Below are positions 9,074 to 24,254 of a stretch of 64,000 nt of DNA, piece by piece. Position 1 is the stretch's first letter. Every line of letters begins with the position of its first letter. The position numbers were made by a program, and so were the translations under genes. Source of the stretch: an uncultured Prochlorococcus sp. (lineage in GTDB: Bacteria > Cyanobacteriota > Cyanobacteriia > PCC-6307 > Cyanobiaceae); assembly GCA_902558895.1 (NCBI GenBank), contig CACEFS010000003.1:1-64000 (forward strand), written 5' to 3'. The notes beneath the pieces were generated by a model. It did no database searches, was not told where the DNA came from, and saw only the letters and a program-made list of their open reading frames with translations.

Positions 9074-10465
9074 ATGAAAATTTCTGATAAATTTCATTTA
9101 GAAGACATTTATAAATTAAAAAATACTGTTCTCACTGGTAAAACTGAAGATATAAAATGGCGGATCCAACATATCAATATAGTTTCTAAACTTTTGGATG
9201 AAAATAAAAAAGAGATAATAAAATCACTTTTTCTTGATCTAGGTAAATCTGAAATTGAAGGGCTTTCAGAAATCCTTTTACTGAAAGAAGAGATTTCTCT
9301 CATAAAACAGAAACTCAATTCTTGGATGCGTCCAAAAAAGATTGATACACCTTTTTATCTATTTCCATCATCATCAAAAGTTATTTATGAACCTCTTGGT
9401 TGTGTCTTAATTCTTGGTCCTTATAATTATCCATTACTTTATGTTTTAAAGCCATTGGTAAATATTTTCTCAGCAGGAAATACTGCAGTTATAAAACCAT
9501 CGGAGAAATGTCCTGCGACCTCAAAACTTATTAAAAAACTTACTATCAAATATTTCCGTAAAGATGTCCTAATGACAGTAGAGGGAGATTATAAGCAATC
9601 CATAAAATTAATTGAACAAAATTTTGACCACATATTTTTTACAGGAAGTACAGAAACTGGAAAATCTATAATGAAATTAGCTTCAAAAAACCTAACCCCA
9701 CTAACTCTTGAGTTAAGTGGAACAAATCCTGTAATTATTTTCAAGAATGCAAATTTAGAAGTGGCTGCTAAAAGAATTGTTTGGGGTAAATTTTTTAATT
9801 CTGGTCAATCCTGCATGGCTCCAAATCATATCTTTGTAGATAAAGAAATTGAAAATATTTTTATAGAAAAATTAAAGAAATGCATAGTAAGTTTTTACGG
9901 AGATGATCCAATTATTTCCGAAAACTTATCAAAATTAGAGAAAAAACAATTTAGATCAACTTTAGAAATTCTCAAACAATATAAAAAAGAAAACAGAATT
10001 TTATTTGGGGGAACTTTTAATAAAAAAAAGTTGAAAATATCTCCTACAATTTTGAGAACTAAATTAAATGAAACAGATATTTTGCAAAGAGAACTATTCA
10101 GTTCACTACTTCCAGTAATTGGAATCAATGATGAGGAATCAACTTTAAAACAGATTAGTCAAACATCAAAACCATTAGCAATCTACTTATTTGGAGGCAA
10201 TAAGAAAATCCATAATCATATTTCAAAAGTCACCAGCTCAGGAACAATTTGTATAAATGATGTAATGTTACCAGTCCTCATTCCAAATTTGCCGTTTGGA
10301 GGTGTTGGGCAAAGTGGAATTGGTAAATTTCATGGAGAAGAAGGGTTTCGAAATTTTTCAAATCAAAAATCTATTACTTTTAAAAGTTTTTTATTTGATT
10401 TAAATCTGCGGTATCCTCCCTACGAAAAAGTAAAGAAATTTTTAAAGTTTATTTTTCAAGTTTAA
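9074..10465 (+). CDS. aldehyde dehydrogenase family protein
   Basis: 'LGPYNYPLLYVLKPLVNIFSAGNTAVIKPSEKCP', 'FFTGSTETGKSIMKLASKNLTPLTLELSGTNPVII', catalytic Cys in 'NSGQSCMAPNHIFV'. Confidence 0.93.
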   Translation: MKISDKFHLEDIYKLKNTVLTGKTEDIKWRIQHINIVSKLLDENKKEIIKSLFLDLGKSEIEGLSEILLLKEEISLIKQKLNSWMRPKKIDTPFYLFPSSSKVIYEPLGCVLILGPYNYPLLYVLKPLVNIFSAGNTAVIKPSEKCPATSKLIKKLTIKYFRKDVLMTVEGDYKQSIKLIEQNFDHIFFTGSTETGKSIMKLASKNLTPLTLELSGTNPVIIFKNANLEVAAKRIVWGKFFNSGQSCMAPNHIFVDKEIENIFIEKLKKCIVSFYGDDPIISENLSKLEKKQFRSTLEILKQYKKENRILFGGTFNKKKLKISPTILRTKLNETDILQRELFSSLLPVIGINDEESTLKQISQTSKPLAIYLFGGNKKIHNHISKVTSSGTICINDVMLPVLIPNLPFGGVGQSGIGKFHGEEGFRNFSNQKSITFKSFLFDLNLRYPPYEKVKKFLKFIFQV

Positions 10466-10528
10466 ATTACTTAAATTGTTTTCAAAAACCTAGCGATTTT
10501 AAATTTAAAGATTATCTTTAAATAAATA

Positions 10529-11299
10529 GTGAGTTTTATGAAATTTGCATTTTTAGTAATTGCCATATTTATTAATTTTTTCAATCAATCATTGATAAAA
10601 TCAGAAGAAAAGATATTTTCAGCACAAAATAAAATTGAGAATATTGCCAAAAAAGAATCAATTACTGAAGAAAAAACAGAAATAAAAAAAATTCATATTG
10701 TAAAAAGTGGAGATACAATATCAAGTATTTCAAAATTCTATTCAATAAATAAAGATTTAATCATTAAATTGAATAACTTAAAGGACGAAAATTATATCTT
10801 TGTTGGCCAAAATCTTATTATCTCCGAATCTACTGAAAATCTTACAAAACAATCAGATTTAATAAATAATTATCATATTGTTCAAACTGGTGAAAATCTG
10901 ACTGAGATATCAAACAAATATAATTTAAAAGTATTCGATCTGAAAGAGATTAATAATCTCAAAAATCCTGATTCAATAAAAGTTGGTCAGAAACTCATTT
11001 TAAGAAAAAAGAGCATAATTAATTCAGAAACTCATGAAACAACTGCAAATAAAAAAAATAATGAATTACTTGAGTTAGATAAAAAAATTTATGGTCCCAT
11101 AATTATTCAAAATACATCATATAAGGATATTAAAGGTAGAAAAGTTTTAAACGTACTAAATCAAGAAAATAAAAAACTGATTCTTTCAATCAATTGTGAT
11201 ACAAATGAATTAGATGTAAGAATACCTGGCAGGAAATGGATGGGAAGTAAGCCTGCTAAAGAAGAATTCGAAAATAATTTAATAAATGATTTTTGTTAA
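10529..11299 (+). CDS. secreted LysM-domain protein
   Basis: Signal-like N-terminus and two LysM repeats ('HIVKSGDTISSISKFYSINKDLIIKLNNL', 'HIVQTGENLTEISNKYNLKVFDLKEINNL'). Confidence 0.88.
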   Translation: MSFMKFAFLVIAIFINFFNQSLIKSEEKIFSAQNKIENIAKKESITEEKTEIKKIHIVKSGDTISSISKFYSINKDLIIKLNNLKDENYIFVGQNLIISESTENLTKQSDLINNYHIVQTGENLTEISNKYNLKVFDLKEINNLKNPDSIKVGQKLILRKKSIINSETHETTANKKNNELLELDKKIYGPIIIQNTSYKDIKGRKVLNVLNQENKKLILSINCDTNELDVRIPGRKWMGSKPAKEEFENNLINDFC

Positions 11300-11379
11300 A
11301 ACTTTTAATTAATATGTGTGAATAATTTGTCTAAGAATATTAATGATGGGTTATTCTACAAAAAGTTAAATTAATAGTA

Positions 11380-11589
11380 ATGGCTATTTCAAGAGGAGAT
11401 CTCGTAAGAGTAAAAAGACCAGAATCATATTGGTACAATGAAATAGGTAAAGTAGCCTCAGTTGATACCTCAGGTATTAAATATAACTGTGTAGTCAGAT
11501 TCGACAAAGTAAATTACGCTGGAATTAGCGGAACTGATGGTGGAGCAAATACAAATAATTTCGCTGAAAGTGAATTAGAGAAAGCTTAA
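11380..11589 (+). CDS. psaE: photosystem I reaction centre subunit IV (PsaE)
   Basis: '[48 protein letters not shown]'. Confidence 0.97.
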   Translation: MAISRGDLVRVKRPESYWYNEIGKVASVDTSGIKYNCVVRFDKVNYAGISGTDGGANTNNFAESELEKA

Positions 11590-11593
11590 ATAA

Positions 11594-12472
11594 TTGCCTG
11601 AATTACCTGAAGTAGAAACAGTTCGTAGAGGTTTAGAGCAAAAACTTAATAAATTTATTATTAAAAAAGTAGAAGTCTGTAGGGATTCAGCTGTTGCATT
11701 CCCAACAAAAAAAGAAGAATTCATTAAAGGACTTCGGAACTCACTTATTTATAAATGGGATAGAAGAGGAAAATATTTATTAGCTCAATTAAAAGAAGTT
11801 CAAAATGAGAATGTTCAATTTCCCCTAGAAAATTCACAAAATAATGGATTTCTTGTGGTTCATCTAAGAATGACCGGATATTTTAAATTTATTGAAAACT
11901 CAAGTCATCCTTGTAAACATACAAGAATAAGATTTTTCGATAAAAATAATAATGAGCTTAGGTACATTGACGTAAGAAGTTTTGGTCAAATGTGGTGGAT
12001 TAATAAAGACTTATCGCTTAACAAAATAATTAAAGGATTAGGTTCATTAGGACCCGAGCCATTTTCTAAAGAATTTGATGCAAATTACCTTAAGAAAGTT
12101 ATTTCAAAAAGAACAAAATCTATAAAAGCTATTTTATTAGATCAAACAATAGTGGCAGGTATTGGTAATATTTATGCTGATGAAAGTTTATACTCTGCTG
12201 GCATCTCACCTTTTAGGGAAGCTCGAACAATAAAAAAGAATGAGTTAATCAAGCTCAAGAAATCAATTGTAACTGTCTTAAAAAAAAGTATAGGTTCTGG
12301 GGGGACTACATTTAGCGATTTTAGGGACTTAGAAGGAGAGAATGGGAATTTTGGTTTACAGACAAATGTCTATAGAAGAACTGGAAAAGAATGTCGAAAA
12401 TGTGGAAATTTAATTGAAAGACAAAAAATTACTGGAAGAAGTACCCATTGGTGTCCTAGATGCCAGAAATAA
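11594..12472 (+). CDS. mutM: formamidopyrimidine-DNA glycosylase
   Basis: TTG start; '[13 protein letters not shown]', '[17 protein letters not shown]', C-terminal zinc finger '[25 protein letters not shown]'. Confidence 0.97.
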   Translation: MPELPEVETVRRGLEQKLNKFIIKKVEVCRDSAVAFPTKKEEFIKGLRNSLIYKWDRRGKYLLAQLKEVQNENVQFPLENSQNNGFLVVHLRMTGYFKFIENSSHPCKHTRIRFFDKNNNELRYIDVRSFGQMWWINKDLSLNKIIKGLGSLGPEPFSKEFDANYLKKVISKRTKSIKAILLDQTIVAGIGNIYADESLYSAGISPFREARTIKKNELIKLKKSIVTVLKKSIGSGGTTFSDFRDLEGENGNFGLQTNVYRRTGKECRKCGNLIERQKITGRSTHWCPRCQK

Positions 12473-12505
12473 AAAAGGGTTTACTTAAAATGAGTAAACC
12501 CTTTT
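12473..12505. terminator. bidirectional rho-independent terminator between mutM and the rRNA operon
   Basis: AAAAGGGTTTACT - 7 nt - AGTAAACCCTTTT perfect 13-bp stem with A/T tracts on both sides. Confidence 0.85.
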
Positions 12506-12514
12506 AAATATTTT

Positions 12515-12632
12515 ACCTGGCATTGAGCTATTTTCTCAAGGGGCTACCCCCTAAATATTTTCGCCGCTGATGCGTTTCACAACCGAGTTCGAGATGGATC
12601 GGAGTGGTTCCACATCGCCATGAACACCAGGA
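12515..12632 (-). rRNA. rrf: 5S ribosomal RNA
   Basis: Reverse complement contains 'TGGAACCACTCCGATCCATCTCGAACTCGGTTGTGAAACGC'; ends approximate. Confidence 0.93.
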
Positions 12633-12697
12633 TAGGGTGAACCTTGAGAACTGCATAAATTATTATATAACTTTAAAAACAATAAATTAAGTTTATT

Positions 12698-15573
<2,876 letters not shown>

Positions 15574-15828
15574 ATAACTTCAAAATTGAAGCATCAGCTT
15601 AATAGAATTGTTATTAATGCATTCGCACAAATAATAAATCTGCATCATTAAAGATGCTTATTGTCTTTAAAAATAATCTATGCAGTTGTCAAGGTTCTCT
15701 GAAAACAATGATATTAAATCAATGAGTCCAGCATCTTAATGATTTCATTAGGAAGCTAGATTCGTTCAGTATTTGATCACAACTCAAAACATTTCCCTTC
15801 TACAGATTATGGAAGAGGTGGTAATCAG

Positions 15829-15901
15829 TGGAGGTAAGCGGACTCGAACCGCTGACATCCTGCTTGCAAAGCAGGCGCTCTACCAACTGAGCTATACCCC
15901 C
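15829..15901 (-). tRNA. tRNA-Ala (TGC)
   Basis: Reverse complement GGGGGTATAGCTCAGTTGGTAGAGCGCCTGCTTTGCAAGCAGGATGTCAGCGGTTCGAGTCCGCTTACCTCCA folds as a cloverleaf. Confidence 0.97.
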
Positions 15902-15913
15902 AACATAGAGATA

Positions 15914-15987
<74 letters not shown>

Positions 15988-16108
15988 AGGAAAAATAATG
16001 GGTGTGACCTAGAAAAACTTAGGAAATAAAATTCTTAATTAATTAAAAATGTGAGATACCGATCGACCTAAGGTGACAAAATAATAATATAAAACATTTT
16101 GTTGTCTC

Positions 16109-17596
<1,488 letters not shown>

Positions 17597-17794
17597 TGTT
17601 CAAATCCTTTTGTAGATAAATCTACTCAAATTGAATTGCTTTACCCAAATAAAAACTTCAGTTTTTGTATTTAGTTTAAGCTTCCTTAAATTTTAAGGAT
17701 TACATTGAGTGCACATTAAAAATGGTTCTAAAGTGACTTTCCAAGATCTCAGATCCGTTTACATCAAAGCCAAAAGTTAGCAATTGATAACATT

Positions 17795-17809
17795 TATATA
17801 TATATATAT
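17795..17809. repeat. (TA)n dinucleotide run
   Basis: TATATATATATATAT upstream of the rRNA operon. Confidence 0.85.
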
Positions 17810-18201
17810 TTGACGGGACCTCACACCTTTATTGCACTTACCTCGTTAAATAACTAAAAATTTTAGCTATTCTCGACGCAATAAAAGCATCAGTTCCTAA
17901 GTTTTTAAATTTTCTAGGTGCAGAGTTAAACAATAAGTGAATAACTCATTTCGAAGGTATTATCCTTCTTCTGGCTGAAAATAATGATCGAAATCAAATC
18001 TCCAAAAAATTCATTAAATTACCAAAAATCGAGTTTATGGTAATTGTCTGAATAATGCAAAAATAATATTTCTGCCCAGAAGAAAATATTAAACCATCCC
18101 ACCGTAATTGTGCAACCTTTTATACAAAAATTTTTTATTAATTTTTTATTTGTTCAAAGTCTATTTAAACAACTAGGCTTAAATAAAGGGATATAAATGA
18201 A

Positions 18202-19641
18202 ATGGCAGAAAGATTTAGTCAAAAAAATTTAAGAGTAAGACCAAGTTCCGATGAGGAAACAATTGTAACAAATGCAAAAAAACACTTCGAAAAGACTTTA
18301 GTTGAAATATCGGGCGAGTTAGTAGGAAGCGTTGCTGCACTAGAACACCCAACAAAAAATAAAAAATTAAATTATGGAGAAATATTTTTAAGAGACAACG
18401 TTCCTGTAATGATTTACCTCATTACCCAAAAACGTTACGAAATTGTCAAAAAGTTTCTAAGTGTATGTCTTGATTTGCAAAGCTCAAATTACCAAACACG
18501 TGGCGTATTTCCTACTAGTTTCGTTGAAGAAAATGGAAAGCTCATTGGAGACTATGGTCAGAGGTCAATAGGGAGGATCACTTCAGCAGATGCAAGCTTA
18601 TGGTGGCCCATTTTATGTTGGTATTATGTCAACAAAAGTGGCGATTATGCTTTCGGGAAAAGTCAAAGCGTTCAAAGAGGTATTCAACTTCTACTAGATC
18701 TAGTTCTACATCCAACATTTGAGGGGACTCCAGTACTTTTTGTCCCAGATTGCGCATTTATGATTGATAGACCTATGGATGTATGGGGAGCACCTCTAGA
18801 AGTTGAAGTTTTACTTCATGGATGTTTAAAAAGTTGCATAAAGTTAATGGAATTAAGTAGAGCAGACCATGTAAGTAGACTTTTAGATCAAAGACTTATT
18901 CTCACAAACCAATGGGTTAAGGATTTAGGAAGTTTTCTTTTAAAACATTATTGGGTTACTAGCCAAACAATGCAAATTTTAAGAAGGAGGCCAACTGAGC
19001 AGTATGGAGATGATCAACACTTCAATGAATTTAACGTTCAACCGCAAGTAGTTCCCTCATGGCTACAAGATTGGTTAGAGAATAGAGGTGGTTACTTAAT
19101 AGGAAATATCAGGACTGGAAGACCTGACTTTCGATTTTACAGTTTAGGGAATTCTTTAGCATGTATGTTTGGAGTACTGCCTCCTGAAGAACAAAGAGCT
19201 TTATTTAGATTAGTTCTACATAACAGACAGCATTTGATGGCTCAAATGCCCATGAGAATTTGTCATCCTCATATGGATGTCGAAGAATGGCAAAATAAAA
19301 CTGGCTCGGATCCAAAGAATTGGCCTTGGAGTTACCATAATGGGGGTCATTGGCCAAGTTTACTCTGGTTTTTTGGTGCAGCGGTTCTATTGCATCAAAA
19401 AAATTATGGTTCTGATGATGTAATTCTTATGGAAGACATGAAATCTTTAATAGAGGAATCATATTGGTGTCAACTTAATCAATTGCCTAAGCAAGAATGG
19501 GCCGAATATTTTGATGGTCCCACAGGTACTTGGGTTGGACAGCAATCAAGAACGTATCAAACTTGGACGATTGTTGGATTTTTATTAATGAATCATTTTC
19601 TAAGAAATGAGTATAACGATCTAGATATGTTTAAAATTTAA
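18202..19641 (+). CDS. GH100 neutral/alkaline invertase family protein
   Basis: 'FLRDNVPVMIYLI', 'RITSADASLWWPILCWYYV', 'MWIDRPMDVWGAPLEVEVLL'-like block and 'TWSYHNGGHWPSLLW'-like motif, as in plant/cyanobacterial neutral invertases. Confidence 0.92.
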   Translation: MAERFSQKNLRVRPSSDEETIVTNAKKHFEKTLVEISGELVGSVAALEHPTKNKKLNYGEIFLRDNVPVMIYLITQKRYEIVKKFLSVCLDLQSSNYQTRGVFPTSFVEENGKLIGDYGQRSIGRITSADASLWWPILCWYYVNKSGDYAFGKSQSVQRGIQLLLDLVLHPTFEGTPVLFVPDCAFMIDRPMDVWGAPLEVEVLLHGCLKSCIKLMELSRADHVSRLLDQRLILTNQWVKDLGSFLLKHYWVTSQTMQILRRRPTEQYGDDQHFNEFNVQPQVVPSWLQDWLENRGGYLIGNIRTGRPDFRFYSLGNSLACMFGVLPPEEQRALFRLVLHNRQHLMAQMPMRICHPHMDVEEWQNKTGSDPKNWPWSYHNGGHWPSLLWFFGAAVLLHQKNYGSDDVILMEDMKSLIEESYWCQLNQLPKQEWAEYFDGPTGTWVGQQSRTYQTWTIVGFLLMNHFLRNEYNDLDMFKI

Positions 19642-19643
19642 GC

Positions 19644-20126
19644 CTAGAATAATCCTAAGGTTAATGATTTATCAATAGGCAAGCATGCTCCAATACCAAG
19701 ATATATTGTAAGAAAAGTTCCGAACAAGAAAACAGACATTGCTATAGGTCTTCTAAATGGATTTGAAAATTTATTAACGTTCTCAATAAAGGGTAATATC
19801 ATTAATCCAAGTGGAATTAATGTTTGAAGTGCGATACCCAAAAGTTTGTTAGGAACTACTCTAAGTATCTGGAAAACTGGGTACAAGTACCATTCGGGAA
19901 GAATTTCTAAAGGGGTGGCAAATGGATTTGCCTTGTCTCCTAGCATTGCAGGATCAAGAACTGCTAATCCAACTACGCACGCAATAGTACCTAAAATAAC
20001 TACTGGAAATATATATAGTAAATCATTGGGCCAAGCTGGCTCACCATAATAATTATGACCCATACCTTTAGCTAGTTTAGATCTTAATTTTGGGTCAGAT
20101 AAATCTGGTTTTTTAAGCGTAGACAT
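19644..20126 (-). CDS. petD: cytochrome b6-f complex subunit IV
   Basis: '[41 protein letters not shown]'. Confidence 0.98.
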   Translation of the reverse strand: MSTLKKPDLSDPKLRSKLAKGMGHNYYGEPAWPNDLLYIFPVVILGTIACVVGLAVLDPAMLGDKANPFATPLEILPEWYLYPVFQILRVVPNKLLGIALQTLIPLGLMILPFIENVNKFSNPFRRPIAMSVFLFGTFLTIYLGIGACLPIDKSLTLGLF

Positions 20127-20158
20127 GAGGAGATTTGTAATGTTTTAAGTATAAAAGT

Positions 20159-20815
20159 TTATAAGGGACCTGAAATGCCCTGTTTACGAATCATTAAAAA
20201 GTGCATCAACATGAAAACTGCTAATGACCAGGGTAAGACAAAAGTATGAAGGCTGTAGAATCTTGTAAGGGTAGATTGCCCAACACTTTCTCCACCCCTA
20301 AGCAGTTCGACCATAAAATCTCCAATTACTGGTATTGCAGCAGGTACACCTGAAACAATTTTGACTGCCCAATAACCCACTTGGTCCCACGGCAAAGAAT
20401 ATCCTGTCACTCCAAAGGCAACCGTTATGACTGCCATTACCACACCTGTCACCCAAGTTAATTCTCTTGGCCTCTTGAAACCACCAGTAAGATAAACCCT
20501 GAAAACATGAAGGATTAACATCAAAACCATCATTGATGCGCTCCATCTATGAACAGATCTTATTAACCATCCAAAACTTACATCTGTCATCAAATAACTT
20601 ACTGAACTATAAGCTTGAGTAACTGTTGGCTTATAATAAAAAGTCATTGCAAAACCTGTTGCAAATTGAATTAGGAAGCATACTAAAGTTATGCCACCCA
20701 AACAATAGAAGATATTTACGTGAGGGGGTACGTACTTGGAAGTTACGTCGTCAGTTATGTCTTGAATTTCAAGCCTCTCTTGAAACCAATCATAAACAGA
20801 TGAAGAATTCGCCAT
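20159..20815 (-). CDS. petB: cytochrome b6
   Basis: '[14 protein letters not shown]...[35 protein letters not shown]'; start set at '[10 protein letters not shown]' (218 aa) rather than the track's 20878. Confidence 0.97.
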   Translation of the reverse strand: MANSSSVYDWFQERLEIQDITDDVTSKYVPPHVNIFYCLGGITLVCFLIQFATGFAMTFYYKPTVTQAYSSVSYLMTDVSFGWLIRSVHRWSASMMVLMLILHVFRVYLTGGFKRPRELTWVTGVVMAVITVAFGVTGYSLPWDQVGYWAVKIVSGVPAAIPVIGDFMVELLRGGESVGQSTLTRFYSLHTFVLPWSLAVFMLMHFLMIRKQGISGPL

Positions 20816-20886
20816 CCAAAAAAAAATTAGCTTTGATATAAAGAGCTTACTTAAAATTCTTATACTTGGTGTTAACACTTAACCCA

Positions 20887-22176
20887 ATGAATTCATCTTT
20901 TAACAAACTTTTAACATTCAAAACATTGATCACTGCATCAATGATCATAGTTTTTTCTATCAATTTTTTATTGATAGGAAGAGTGGATGCTCTCAGTGAT
21001 ACCAGGCAATTAGTCTTGGACGCTTGGACCTTGGTGAATGAAGGCTTTTATGACCCAGAAAAGTTTGAAGAAATACAATGGAAGAGAGTTAGACAAAAAA
21101 CACTACAGAAACAAATTGAAACAACTGAAGAGGCTTATTCCGCAATTGAAGATATGTTAAGACCTCTAGAAGATCCATATACAAGAATTTTACGTCCAAA
21201 AGATTATGAACTCCTAAAATCAAGCAATTTTGGAAGTGAGATTAATGGGGTTGGGCTCCAATTAGGTCAAGATGACGATAACAATAAAGTTAAAGTTATC
21301 TCAACTCTTGGAGGATCTCCAGCCGAAGAGGCTGGAATAATTACCGGAGACTTCATAGAAAAAGTGGATGGAATTTCATCCAAAGAATTAGGTCTTGCTA
21401 ATACTGCCTCTAAGTTAAGAGGTGAATCCGGAACAAAAGTTCTGGTTGAAATCTCTTCGGGATCAGGAGAAATTAGGGAGGTCGATTTAGAGAGGAGATC
21501 AGTTGATCTCAGACCAGTTAGAACAAAAAGATTAAGAGACGATTCTCACACAATAGGATATTTGAGGATAACTCAATTCAGCGAAAGCGTACCCAAAAAA
21601 GTTGAAGAAGCACTTCAAGAGTTAAAGGAGAAAGAGGTTGAGGGGTTAATCTTGGATCTTAGAAATAATTCAGGTGGACTAGTAAGCTCAGGTATAGCAG
21701 TTGCAGACTCCTTATTAAGTGAGAAACCTGTTGTAGAGACAAAAAATAGAAATGGAATCAAAGATGCAATAATTTCGCAAAAAGAGACATCTTTTGATGG
21801 ACCAATGGTTACTCTGGTAAATAAAGGTACTGCGAGTGCTAGTGAAATACTTGCTGGTTCGTTGCAAGATAATGAAAGATCAATTCTTATGGGAGAAAAA
21901 ACTTATGGGAAAGGTTTAATTCAATCCCTAAAAAGTTTGGGAGAAGATAGCGGTATTGCCATAACAGTTGCTAGTTATTTAACTCCCAAGGGTCACAATA
22001 TTCAAGGTCAAGGTATGACGCCTGATAAATTACTTGATCTCCCTGATGCAAGTGAATATGGAAGTGCTGATGATAAATGGGTAAGGAATGCAGAATTATT
22101 TCTAGGTTCGGTTCTAGAGAAAGAAAAACTTTCATTTCAAACTAGTGAATTAAGCGATGAAGGATTAAAGCCTTGA
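20887..22176 (+). CDS. ctpA: carboxyl-terminal processing protease (S41)
   Basis: PDZ domain and 'ILDLRNNSGG', 'KGTASASEILAGSLQDN', 'GEKTYGKG' catalytic motifs; start likely 20887 rather than 20866. Confidence 0.93.
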   Translation: MNSSFNKLLTFKTLITASMIIVFSINFLLIGRVDALSDTRQLVLDAWTLVNEGFYDPEKFEEIQWKRVRQKTLQKQIETTEEAYSAIEDMLRPLEDPYTRILRPKDYELLKSSNFGSEINGVGLQLGQDDDNNKVKVISTLGGSPAEEAGIITGDFIEKVDGISSKELGLANTASKLRGESGTKVLVEISSGSGEIREVDLERRSVDLRPVRTKRLRDDSHTIGYLRITQFSESVPKKVEEALQELKEKEVEGLILDLRNNSGGLVSSGIAVADSLLSEKPVVETKNRNGIKDAIISQKETSFDGPMVTLVNKGTASASEILAGSLQDNERSILMGEKTYGKGLIQSLKSLGEDSGIAITVASYLTPKGHNIQGQGMTPDKLLDLPDASEYGSADDKWVRNAELFLGSVLEKEKLSFQTSELSDEGLKP

Positions 22177-22213
22177 AATGGCAAAAGTTTGAAAATAAAA
22201 AATTTTAAAAACT

Positions 22214-23470
22214 ATGAGTATTAAAAGAGTTTTTCATGATCCAATACATAAAGAAATAGTATTTGATTCAGGGAAGCCAGAAGAATTAATGGTTTTGGAA
22301 TTAATAGATACAATTGCTTTTCAAAGACTAAGAAGAATAAAACAACTTGGGGCGGCATTATTACTTTTTCATGGAGCAGAATCGAGCAGATTTACCCATT
22401 CAATTGGCGTTTTTTGTATCGCAAGAAAGATTTATAAAAGGTTAATTGAAAGTAAACCTTCATTTTATGAAAATAAATTTGTTCTTTATGGAGCAGCTCT
22501 ATTACATGATTTAGGGCATGGACCTTTAAGCCATACCAGTGAAACAATATTCGAGCATAACCACGAACAATGGTCTAAAAACTTAGTTAAAAATTATTCT
22601 CCAATAAATTCAATACTCAAAAAGTATGACAACGAATTACCGAGACAAATTGGTGAATTATTTCAGTCAAAGCAACTATTTTCACAACCTTTAAAAACAT
22701 TAATTAGTAGTGAGATAGATTGCGATCGTCTCGATTATCTTTTACGCGATAGTTACAACACCGGTACTAACTATGGCTTAGTTGATTTAGAAAGAATTAT
22801 TTCAGCTCTTACTTTTTCACCTGATGGAAATATCGGAATCAAACCAAAAGGAATTATCGCTATTGAGCATTTCCTAGTACTAAGAAACTTAATGTACAGA
22901 ACAATTTACAATCACAGAATAAACGAAATATCAACATGGATTCTAGAAAAAATAATACATACAATAAAATATAATTTTGACAAGAAAATTTGGTTAGATA
23001 ATGCTCTACATAAATGGATATTTTTTCCTGAAAAAGTTGATTTTGATGATTTCATAAGAAATGATGATATAACTTTCTACTATCATTTGATGAGATGGAA
23101 AGATGAATCTTTTGAGCCACTCTCTATGCTATGCAAAATGTTTATTGACAGAGATTTGTTAAAGGCATCGGACATAAGTTTTTTAAGCAAAATAAATAGA
23201 CTAAAAATCCTTGCTTTTGCCAGAAAATTATGCGAAAAGAATGGTTATGATACAGAAATTTTTTGTGGGATTAAAGAAAGGTCTTTTAAAGGTTTTGAAT
23301 CTAACAATGCGCTTAAAATATGGGACGGCACTTATCAAAGCTCATTAGAAAATAGTTCTCAATTAATAAAAACTTTAATGAGATCTGAGGAAAGCTCTTT
23401 AATTATTTATCCAAGTATGATCAAAAATGAAATTAAAAATGAAATTGCATTAATAAAAAATAATTCCTAG
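22214..23470 (+). CDS. HD-domain phosphohydrolase (SAMHD1/dGTPase-like)
   Basis: 'FQRLRRIKQLG', 'RFTHSIGVFCIARKIYKRL', 'LLHDLGHGPLSHTSE', 'DCDRLDYLLRDSYNTG'. Confidence 0.88.
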   Translation: MSIKRVFHDPIHKEIVFDSGKPEELMVLELIDTIAFQRLRRIKQLGAALLLFHGAESSRFTHSIGVFCIARKIYKRLIESKPSFYENKFVLYGAALLHDLGHGPLSHTSETIFEHNHEQWSKNLVKNYSPINSILKKYDNELPRQIGELFQSKQLFSQPLKTLISSEIDCDRLDYLLRDSYNTGTNYGLVDLERIISALTFSPDGNIGIKPKGIIAIEHFLVLRNLMYRTIYNHRINEISTWILEKIIHTIKYNFDKKIWLDNALHKWIFFPEKVDFDDFIRNDDITFYYHLMRWKDESFEPLSMLCKMFIDRDLLKASDISFLSKINRLKILAFARKLCEKNGYDTEIFCGIKERSFKGFESNNALKIWDGTYQSSLENSSQLIKTLMRSEESSLIIYPSMIKNEIKNEIALIKNNS

Positions 23471-23480
23471 ATTTAATTCC

Positions 23481-24143
23481 ATGGAAATCGTTCTAAGTAA
23501 CACTAAAAATAAATTTTTAGAAATTTACTCTTTTTTTGATTTAGATAATAATCATGAAACTTTAAAACATTCTTCATCAATTAAGGGACCTCTGGAGGCA
23601 AAAATTTTTGCAGTCAATGAGTCAATAAGTTCTCATCAATTATCAAAATTAAAAAATCATTTAAACAACACTAATATTTTTTCCCTACACATTTACTCAA
23701 ATAATAGAGATACGGTATTAAGTGGAAAGTCTTTAAAAATAGATTCAACTTTTATTAAAGAGAAGGAGATTAAAAATAAGTTACTTTTATTTAAATCACC
23801 AAAGAAAGACGATATTCTTCACAAAGGAACATTACGATCGGGTGACAGAATATCTTCAAATGGAAACCTATGTATTATTGGGGACGTTAATCCAGGAGCA
23901 ATAGTTTCCGCCAAGAAAAACATTTACATTTGGGGCAAATTATTAGGGGTAGCATTTGCGGGACAAAATGGAAATAAAAATGCCTCTATTGCGTCACTTT
24001 ATTTAAACCCTTTACAATTACGAATTGCAGATGTAATAGCTATTGGACCAAAGGATAAGCCCAAAAATTGTTACCCAGAAATTGCGGTAATTGATAAACA
24101 AACGATAATTATCAAACCGCACATAAATGAAACTAAGGAATAA
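23481..24143 (+). CDS. minC: septum site-determining protein MinC
   Basis: C-terminal 'LRSGDRISSNGNLCIIGDVNPGAIVSAKKNIYIWGKLLGVAFAGQNGNKNASIASLYLNPLQLRIA'. Confidence 0.92.
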   Translation: MEIVLSNTKNKFLEIYSFFDLDNNHETLKHSSSIKGPLEAKIFAVNESISSHQLSKLKNHLNNTNIFSLHIYSNNRDTVLSGKSLKIDSTFIKEKEIKNKLLLFKSPKKDDILHKGTLRSGDRISSNGNLCIIGDVNPGAIVSAKKNIYIWGKLLGVAFAGQNGNKNASIASLYLNPLQLRIADVIAIGPKDKPKNCYPEIAVIDKQTIIIKPHINETKE

Positions 24144-24254
24144 TCAATGATTTGCAATAAATTAATTCAAACTAGATAAATTTAAGAATTACTTAATCTT
24201 TAAAATATTTAACTTTCTGAAAGTGGCTTTATTATTTGTAAAATCTCAAAAATC

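Noticed and set aside
17795-17809. TA repeat as a replication or mobile-element signal
   Set aside because: Simple low-complexity run in an AT-rich spacer; no supporting structure.
17809-17830. Possible Yfr1-like 'CCTCACAC' sRNA motif upstream of the rRNA operon
   Set aside because: Only a partial match to the ACTCCTCACAC core, with no flanking stem-loops or terminator.
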